From: Fibrobacter sp.
Lineage (GTDB): Bacteria; Fibrobacterota; Fibrobacteria; Fibrobacterales; Fibrobacteraceae
Length of the DNA: 18,871 bases
NCBI GenBank assembly: GCA_016295375.1
Contig: JAEDLI010000041.1
Span: forward strand, 1-18,871
Direction of reading: 5' to 3'
The notes beneath the pieces were generated by a model, which did no database searches, was not told where the DNA came from, and saw only the letters and a program-made list of their open reading frames with translations. How positions within the stretch are numbered: the first letter of the stretch is position 1; the number at the start of each line of letters is the position of its first letter. Shown in pieces: positions 13,885-18,871 of this stretch. The position numbers and the translations under genes were made by a program.

Positions 13885-14676
13885 TCAACAATCTGATAAC
13901 ACCCATAATCGCTCCAAGGCGGCTTTCCCTTTTTCGCCAATTGCCTCAGAAAAGTCATTTACAAACATTTTTATGTGAGATTCTATAACTTTTTTTTCTT
14001 CGATTTGGGCCTTTTCTTGAATGAACGGGGTTACCATTTCACCCCTCGCCCATGCCATTTTTAGGCTCTTTCGAATTTCCGATTCAACGCCCTCTATTAC
14101 TTCATTCGAAAAATCTTTTTGAGCAACCGCTATTCCCAGAGGAATCGGAGTACCCGTTTCCTGCTCCCAATAAACACCCAAATCCTGTAACAGATAAAGG
14201 CCGTCCCGTTTCCAGGTGAAACGGTGCTCATGGATAGTCACGCCCTGAGCCTCCGAACCCGCAAGTAGTCCTCGGTATACTTCATCAAAGAATGCGTAGC
14301 GGAGACGGGGGGCACCACCGAATTTTTTTTGGTACCAAAATTTGAACAAAAGGGCCGCCGTTGTGTTTTTACCGGGCAGCGTGGTTTCGCCATTGGGGTC
14401 AAATTCGTTCCCCTTGCTTGACAGCAGGAGCGGTCCGCAACCATAACCGATGGCACCGCCACAGCCAAGCACCCGGTAATTCTCGCGAACCTGCGGGTAA
14501 ATCTGGGCACTGACTTTTGCCACGTCCAGTTTGCCCGCCATGACCATTTCGTTCAAAGTCTGAACGTCGGCGTAATGAACATCCCATTCAAAGGGGGAAT
14601 CCTTTAGGCCTGCGATGAGGTTTTCGTAGATGAAGGTATCATTTGGACAGGTGGAGATGCCGAGAGAGAGACGCAT
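13885..14676 (-). CDS. mqnD: 1,4-dihydroxy-6-naphthoate synthase MqnD
   Basis: MqnD converts cyclic de-hypoxanthine futalosine to 1,4-dihydroxy-6-naphthoate in the futalosine route to menaquinone. The 263-residue protein has the periplasmic-binding-protein-like fold signature of the family. It begins LGISTCPNDTFIYENL (CPNDTF at 10-15), with TLNEMVMAGKLDVAKVSA at 40-57, LPGKNTTAALLFKFW at 100-114 and a His-containing IHEHRFTW at 148-155. Length is normal (about 270). The start agrees with other MqnD proteins, but no Shine-Dalgarno is visible. The ATG is preceded directly by a C-rich CTCACACCCC repeat. It follows mqnB after 80 bases on the same strand, which fits the pathway. Confidence 0.95.
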   Translation of the reverse strand: MRLSLGISTCPNDTFIYENLIAGLKDSPFEWDVHYADVQTLNEMVMAGKLDVAKVSAQIYPQVRENYRVLGCGGAIGYGCGPLLLSSKGNEFDPNGETTLPGKNTTAALLFKFWYQKKFGGAPRLRYAFFDEVYRGLLAGSEAQGVTIHEHRFTWKRDGLYLLQDLGVYWEQETGTPIPLGIAVAQKDFSNEVIEGVESEIRKSLKMAWARGEMVTPFIQEKAQIEEKKVIESHIKMFVNDFSEAIGEKGKAALERLWVLSDC

Positions 14677-14756
14677 TGGGGTGTGGGGTGTGAGATTAAT
14701 TAGGAATTCGGATTTCAGATTTCGGAATTAGTTTTTTTTAAGAGAACGATTCCGAA
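14677..14756. repeat. Word repeats and inverted repeat between mqnB and mqnD
   Basis: Next to the mqnD start lie two copies of a GGGGTGTG word on the plus strand (14680-14695), related to the GGTGTGA array at 949-983. Further left, TTCGGAAT (14721-14728) and ATTCCGAA (14749-14756) form a perfect 8-base inverted repeat around a 20-base loop that contains a run of eight T. The right arm touches the mqnB stop codon. A third, imperfect copy of the word (AATTCGGAT) lies at 14705-14713. The hairpin could attenuate mqnB-to-mqnD read-through, but the loop is too long for a standard terminator. Confidence 0.55.
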
Positions 14757-15407
14757 TTAGAAAAGTTGATCAAGAACAGATTGCTTCAAAGCGGAAAGTG
14801 CTCGAGGGATATCCCAAGAGGCTTCGTCCCGGTCAGAGGCCATGTTGCTTACGGCGCGGAACTGATAGCCGGATACGCTGAAATTCTTACATACTGCAAA
14901 AAATGCGGCGCCTTCCATACTCTCCACTTGGATCTGGAAAAGGGTTTCCCGACGATTGCCCAGGTATTGGGTTCCCGTGCAGCAGTTGACAGTTCCCCCA
15001 GCAACCCCAGGAGCATCCAAAAGGCACAACGGCAAATCACGGATAGAGGCCCCCTTGTAGACCATGTCCTTTGAAACCAGGGTTCCCCATGGGATAAAAT
15101 GCCCCTCCCTGCTCTGAGCCCCCATATCGGCAACGACTTCGGTATCGATACGGACAACACTCCCCACCTGAAGACCGCTATTCGGATAAGCTCCACAAAT
15201 ACCGAGCAAAAAAGCCCTATCGTATTTCTTTAGACTTAAAAAACGCGCCAAATTCGACGAGAAATCTACGATTCCCACTCCAGCTATTGCAACGTCTACA
15301 GAGGGATTGACCATTGCCGGCGTAGAGGACGCCACCACCGACGAAATATTCTTGAAAAAAAATTGGAATTCTTGCTTAGACGCAAAGACAATCAGGGTTT
15401 TTGCCAT
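14757..15407 (-). CDS. mqnB: Futalosine hydrolase MqnB
   Basis: MqnB removes hypoxanthine from futalosine to give de-hypoxanthine futalosine in menaquinone synthesis. The 216-residue protein shows the nucleoside phosphorylase/hydrolase fold: VDVAIAGVGIVDFSSN at 37-52, GICGAYP at 69-75, and VGSVVRIDTEVVADMG at 81-96. The base/ribose-binding signature ESMEGAAFFAVC is at 162-173, and SNMASDRD at 187-194 includes the usual catalytic Asp. The combination with adjacent mqnD makes MqnB far more likely than MTA/SAH nucleosidase. CGGAGG lies 5 bases before the ATG. The ATG is 16 bases after the PfkB-type stop codon, so the two are probably cotranscribed. Confidence 0.93.
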   Translation of the reverse strand: MAKTLIVFASKQEFQFFFKNISSVVASSTPAMVNPSVDVAIAGVGIVDFSSNLARFLSLKKYDRAFLLGICGAYPNSGLQVGSVVRIDTEVVADMGAQSREGHFIPWGTLVSKDMVYKGASIRDLPLCLLDAPGVAGGTVNCCTGTQYLGNRRETLFQIQVESMEGAAFFAVCKNFSVSGYQFRAVSNMASDRDEASWDIPRALSALKQSVLDQLF

Positions 15408-15423
15408 AACGCCTCCGAAGATT

Positions 15424-16380
15424 TTATTCCAACTTTTCGATAGCGTCCTTGAATTCCGCTTCCAGTTCGCTTACACGGGCAAGATCCAAATCCCAAGGTT
15501 TGTCCACCTCACAGCGAGAAACGGCCACAGCAGTAGCCTTGATAAGGCTCTCCTCAAAGCTCATACCTTCGCCATCGGCATAGAGCCAGCCAGCAAAGAA
15601 GGAATCGCCTGCGCCAATATTGTTTTTCATGGTGATAGTAGGCGGTTGCAGTTGCATTCCCTGGAACTTCTTTTCTACAAAACGGAAGGCGCGAACCGGA
15701 GAATCGCCATCGGTCACCACCAGATTCTTGATAGGAAGGCGCTCCAGCACGGCGGTGGCAGTCATTTTCCAGAACTGGGGGCTGGAGGTGACCTGCGGGA
15801 TTCCAAGACGGGTCAAAAGTTTGCAGTACTCCTGCATATTGATTTTCAAGAGTTCAACGCCCTTCGAAAGCCAGGTGTCGATACCTTCGATGGCATCAAT
15901 AAACACTCGCTTGCCCGTAAAGTCCAGGGAATTTATCTTCTCCAGGTCAAAGGCTTGCGGGAAAGACCCGCATAGAGCGACACATTGGGTAGATGTCCAG
16001 TGTTCGTTCAACGTCTGAAGAAAATCCTCATTCTCATTGCCTGTCAAAACAGGGGACGGTTCAATGAGTTCGGTCGTGCTTCCGCCACTTACGATTGTGG
16101 TGCAAATGCGAGTCGGTTCCTTAATCCAGACAGGGGCCTGCTGGATACCGCAAGCGGACAATTCGTCAAAAATCCTTGAGCCATTCTCGGCGCCCAAGAA
16201 ATGCATCAGCAAAGGAATTCCGCCCAAACGCTGCAAGACACGCCCGCAGTTGACGCCCTTTCCAGAAGCATACTCTTCGACCTTCGGGATACGATGGACT
16301 TCGCCCGGAGTGAACTTGTCCAAGAAGAACAGGCGCTGCCAGGCAGGGTTGAGACCGAGAATAAGGATTTCTTGAGCCAT
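15424..16380 (-). CDS. PfkB-family sugar kinase (1-phosphofructokinase / tagatose-6-phosphate kinase type)
   Basis: The 318-residue cytoplasmic protein phosphorylates a sugar or sugar phosphate with ATP. It opens like FruK/LacC (LGLNPAWQRLFFLDKFTPGEVHR; NPA at 11-13). It carries the first PfkB signature SGKGVNCGRVLQRLGG (39-54) and the second one NNIGAGDSFFAGWLY (253-267) with catalytic Asp259. The N-terminal form and the Asn before the GAGD loop point to the FruK/LacC subgroup rather than ribokinase. The central substrate-binding region is more divergent, so the exact substrate is not assignable. It begins 7 bases after tyrS and ends 16 bases before mqnB, with only a weak AGG ribosome site. 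No fructose PTS or other sugar genes are nearby. Confidence 0.87.
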   Translation of the reverse strand: MAQEILILGLNPAWQRLFFLDKFTPGEVHRIPKVEEYASGKGVNCGRVLQRLGGIPLLMHFLGAENGSRIFDELSACGIQQAPVWIKEPTRICTTIVSGGSTTELIEPSPVLTGNENEDFLQTLNEHWTSTQCVALCGSFPQAFDLEKINSLDFTGKRVFIDAIEGIDTWLSKGVELLKINMQEYCKLLTRLGIPQVTSSPQFWKMTATAVLERLPIKNLVVTDGDSPVRAFRFVEKKFQGMQLQPPTITMKNNIGAGDSFFAGWLYADGEGMSFEESLIKATAVAVSRCEVDKPWDLDLARVSELEAEFKDAIEKLE

Positions 16381-16387
16381 AATAAAC

Positions 16388-17605
16388 CTAGAAATTTACC
16401 TTGTAGAACTTACGCTTGCCCACCTGGACAACCAGCTGGTCTGCGCCCTTGATTTCGATCTGGGCTTGCGAATCGGCAAGCTTTTCGCCGGCAATCTTCA
16501 CGCCGCCGTTCTGGACCATGCGACGGGCTTCGCCTTTGCTTGCAAAGGCCTTGATTTCGACGAGCAGGTCCAGGGCACCGTAGGTGCCGGCCGCCACGCT
16601 GCACTCGGCGGCATCGCTGGGGATGGCGTTACCGCTGTGGATTTCGCGTTCCTTGGCAGCGGCGGCCTCAGCGGCGTCTGCGCCGTAGTACTGCGTCACG
16701 ATGTCGATGGCGAGGCGGTGTTTGGCATCGTTCGGGTTCATCTTGCCAGCAGCGATGTCTGCCATCATCTGCTTGATTTCTTCGAGCGGGATGTTGGTGA
16801 GAAGTTCAAACCAGTTCTCGACGATGCTGTCGGCGAGGCTGTAAATCTTGTGGTACATCACGTCGGCGGGCTCGTTCAGGCCCACGTAGTTGCCGATGGA
16901 CTTGGACATCTTGACCTTGCCGTCAGTACCGAGCAAAATCGGCATGAAGAGGCCAATCTGCGGTTCCATGCCCTCGAAAAGTTGCAAGTCGCGACCACGG
17001 AGCACGTTGAACTTCTGGTCGGTGCCGCCCAGTTCTACGTCGCTCTTGATAGCGACGGAATCGTAGCCCTGCATCATCGGGTACATGAATTCGTGCAGGC
17101 TGATGGGCGTATTTGCGGTGTAGCGGTTATGGAAGTCCTCGCGTTCGAGCATCTGGGCCACGGTGAACTGGCCCATGAGTTCGGTCACCTTGCTGAACGG
17201 GAGCTTAGAGAACCATTCGCCGTTGTAGTGGATTTCCACCTGGTCACGGCGGACGACCTTGAAGAACTGTTCCTGGTATTCCTTCGCGTTCTCGAGCACC
17301 TGCTCGTGGGTGAGGCGCGGACGGGCCTTGTTGCGGCCGCTGGGGTCACCAATCTGGGCAGTGTAGTCACCCACGATGAGCACCACAGTGTGGCCCAAGT
17401 CCTGGAACTGGCGGAGCTTGCGCATCACCACCGTATGGCCGAAGTGCACATCCGGAGCTGTCGGGTCGACACCCATCTTGATACGGAGCGGAACACCAGT
17501 ATCGTAGGACTTCTGAAGCTTCTTTTCGAGTTCTTCTTGCGGCACAACATCGATAACGCCGCGCATCAAAATTTCAAGCTGTTCTTTTACAGGACGGAAT
17601 TGCAT
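16388..17605 (-). CDS. tyrS: Tyrosyl-tRNA synthetase
   Basis: TyrRS attaches tyrosine to tRNA-Tyr. The 405-residue protein has the class I catalytic motifs HFGH (54-57, the HIGH motif) and KMSKS (232-236). GDYTAQIGDPSG at 79-90 and the substrate-pocket segment YPMMQGYDS plus ELGGTDQKFN (175-200) are also present. A C-terminal S4-type RNA-binding domain covers about 345-400 (ALDLLVEIKAFASKGEARRMVQNGGV). Length fits the longer bacterial TyrS subgroup (about 400-420). Only a weak GAGAAA ribosome site precedes the ATG. The upstream leader of about 200 bases shows no T-box features that I can identify. It heads a compact run with the PfkB kinase and mqnB. Confidence 0.97.
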   Translation of the reverse strand: MQFRPVKEQLEILMRGVIDVVPQEELEKKLQKSYDTGVPLRIKMGVDPTAPDVHFGHTVVMRKLRQFQDLGHTVVLIVGDYTAQIGDPSGRNKARPRLTHEQVLENAKEYQEQFFKVVRRDQVEIHYNGEWFSKLPFSKVTELMGQFTVAQMLEREDFHNRYTANTPISLHEFMYPMMQGYDSVAIKSDVELGGTDQKFNVLRGRDLQLFEGMEPQIGLFMPILLGTDGKVKMSKSIGNYVGLNEPADVMYHKIYSLADSIVENWFELLTNIPLEEIKQMMADIAAGKMNPNDAKHRLAIDIVTQYYGADAAEAAAAKEREIHSGNAIPSDAAECSVAAGTYGALDLLVEIKAFASKGEARRMVQNGGVKIAGEKLADSQAQIEIKGADQLVVQVGKRKFYKVNF

Positions 17606-17831
17606 AATTTTCTCAGTGGTTCGTGTTCGGTGGTTAGTGGTTAGGTAAAATCGTTAACACAACTAATCACACAAAGCCCATGTAGAAGGAATGGATAATC
17701 ATACGGGACAAATATAGAATTAGTAGGAAGTAGGAAGTTTGAAGTAAGAAGGATTTGTGGTTAAAAAAGCGAATTCAAGTTATTCAACTACGCGAAGAAC
17801 ATCGTATTTGCCATTTTTCTCCGTCGCGATT
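17606..17831. other. Intergenic region upstream of tyrS with low-complexity words
   Basis: This 226-base gap contains degenerate GTGGTTAG words at about 17614-17645 and GTAGGAA/GAAGTA words at about 17722-17752, both G-rich on the plus strand. Next to tyrS the sequence CTATATTTGTCCC (minus strand, near 17715) resembles the TAnnTTTG box of Bacteroidota promoters, but no matching upstream box is clear. No gene or RNA gene is supported here. Confidence 0.4.
17769..17793 (-). terminator. Weak terminator candidate after the AAA+ regulator gene
   Basis: On the minus strand GCG-AGTT pairs with AACT-CGC around a GAAT loop, with an asymmetric bulge, and six T follow directly. It lies about 40 bases past the regulator's stop codon. 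The stem is interrupted and low in GC, so confidence is limited. Confidence 0.35.
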
Positions 17832-18871
17832 CTATTTTCTAAAACCAGCGAGGTCTATACCGAGCTGATTTATTTTATACGTAAGAATGCGCGGAGTCGT
17901 CGAAAGACTGCGCGCCGCAGCGGCGACTTTTCCCTTGCTACTCTTGAGGGCATCGCAGATGATGTCTTTCTCGTAGGCCTCCACCATGCGCTTCAAGTTT
18001 CCGTTCACGGGAGTGCCGCTGGTTTCGGCGGTCTGCAGCGTGGTCGGGAAATGGTGCGGGTAGATGACGTCTTCGTCAGCAACGAGGACGGCGCGCTCGA
18101 TTCCATTTTCAAGTTCGCGCACGTTTCCGGGCCACGGGTAACTCATGAGCATGTTGATGGTCGTGCGCGCAAGGCGGCGGACATTTTTGCCCACGATGCG
18201 GCAGTAATGTTCGACAAAATGGTCCGCCAGAAGCACGATGTCCGTCTTGCGGTTACGCAATGGCGGCACATAAATCGGGAAGATGTGCAGCTGGTAATAG
18301 AGGTCTTCGCGGAAGGTTCCTTCTTCCACCATCTGCTGCAGGTTCTTGGTGGTGGCCGCAATCACGCGGACGTTCACCTTCTTAGGGATGCGGGCGCCAA
18401 TGCGTTCCACCTCGCCGTTCTGCAACAGGCGCAGGAGTTTCACCTGAAGGTTTGGCGAAAGCTCGCCCACTTCGTCAAGGAACAGCGTGCCGTCGACCGC
18501 CTGTTCTACGCGGCCGGGGGTCTCGGCGAACACTCCCACGAGGGCGCCACGCACACTGCCGAACAGTTCGCGGTCAAGTATCGATTCCGGCATGGAGGCG
18601 CAATGGACGCGGACAAACGGGCCCATGTTGCGGTCGGAACGATAATGGATGGCTTCGGCCACGAGCCCCTTGCCCGTGCCGACCTCACCCACGATAAGCG
18701 CAGGCAGGGGGCTCTTTGAAACCTGGTCAATCTGCGCATACACGCGCTGCATCTCGCTGGAACGCCCGATAATGTTATCGGGCTGGAAACGGTCCTTGAG
18801 TTCCAATGTCAAGCGTTCGTTTTCGGCCTTCAGGAGTTCATTTTCTTCGCGGGCCTCGCGACGGAGCTTCA
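17832..18871 (-). CDS. AAA+ enhancer-binding-protein-type regulator, NifA-like, with degenerate GAFTGA motif (5' end outside window)
   Basis: The reading frame is open to the right edge, so the N-terminal sensor domain is missing; 345 residues are visible. Residues 1-25 are a coiled-coil linker (REAREENELLKAENERL), as found between GAF/PAS and AAA+ domains. The AAA+ domain has Walker A GEVGTGKG (61-68), Walker B LFLDEV (129-134), FREDLYYQL (186-194) and WPGNVRELEN (246-255). A Fis-type helix-turn-helix closes the protein (AAAARSLSTTPRILTYKINQLG, about 316-337), most like that of NifA. The loop that normally reads GAFTGA and contacts sigma-54 reads GALVGV (108-113). The second Arg of the FRED-YYRL finger segment is Gln193. 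A TTG at 18812 is not the true start because coding continues upstream. Class is certain; sigma-54 dependence is doubtful. Confidence 0.9.
   Translation of the reverse strand, partial: KLRREAREENELLKAENERLTLELKDRFQPDNIIGRSSEMQRVYAQIDQVSKSPLPALIVGEVGTGKGLVAEAIHYRSDRNMGPFVRVHCASMPESILDRELFGSVRGALVGVFAETPGRVEQAVDGTLFLDEVGELSPNLQVKLLRLLQNGEVERIGARIPKKVNVRVIAATTKNLQQMVEEGTFREDLYYQLHIFPIYVPPLRNRKTDIVLLADHFVEHYCRIVGKNVRRLARTTINMLMSYPWPGNVRELENGIERAVLVADEDVIYPHHFPTTLQTAETSGTPVNGNLKRMVEAYEKDIICDALKSSKGKVAAAARSLSTTPRILTYKINQLGIDLAGFRK

Noticed and set aside
16466..17644. Plus-strand open frame of 392 codons
   Set aside because: Antisense shadow of tyrS, whose HIGH and KMSKS motifs prove the minus-strand frame.
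17606..17831. T-box or other riboswitch in the tyrS leader
   Set aside because: No specifier-loop or T-box core sequence could be identified and the leader is low-complexity.
17757..18719. Plus-strand open frame of 320 codons
   Set aside because: Antisense to the AAA+ regulator, whose Walker motifs and helix-turn-helix are intact on the minus strand.

Overview
The window looks like chromosomal sequence from a Gram-negative, diderm bacterium of about 50% GC. The best guess is the Fibrobacterota, a Fibrobacter-type organism. This is an inference from four things: outer-membrane proteins with signal peptides and C-terminal Phe, a futalosine-type menaquinone pathway, an Hc1-like small histone, and an Agl/AgmX-like energised envelope system. 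No marker gene here proves it. All sixteen genes I can support lie on the minus strand, so the order of transcription runs from the right end to the left.

Right end (18871-13885): the 3' part of an AAA+ enhancer-binding-protein-type regulator with a degenerate GAFTGA loop is followed by a compact run of tyrS, a PfkB-family sugar kinase, mqnB and mqnD. Then comes an isolated gene for a 66-residue histone H1-like (Hc1-type) protein (13756-13556).

Centre (13371-2546): this is the most interesting part. An operon with a clear sigma-70-type promoter encodes three proteins: a beta-helix/thrombospondin-3/OmpA protein, a beta-barrel fused to TPR repeats, and a 1279-residue periplasmic TPR protein. 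After a probable terminator a second operon encodes four more: a TolQ/ExbB/MotA-type channel, two ExbD/TolR-type subunits, and a TonB-like protein with an AgmX/PglI-type C-terminal domain. Together these make a plausible proton-motive-force-driven machine spanning inner membrane, periplasm, peptidoglycan and outer membrane. Its closest known logic is the myxobacterial Agl-Glt gliding machinery. One ExbD subunit has Gly where the ion-carrying Asp is expected.

Left end (2421-1): a predicted outer-membrane porin with its own terminator, a small lipoprotein, and the first 138 codons of mreB.

Several intergenic gaps carry short, low-complexity word repeats (for example five tandem copies of GGTGTGA). 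They are mostly G-rich on the plus strand, and so C-rich and G-poor in the transcripts. One of them directly abuts the start codon of mqnD and leaves no visible Shine-Dalgarno sequence. No tRNA, rRNA, insertion sequence, phage gene or CRISPR array was seen, and no gene-free stretch is longer than about 230 bases.
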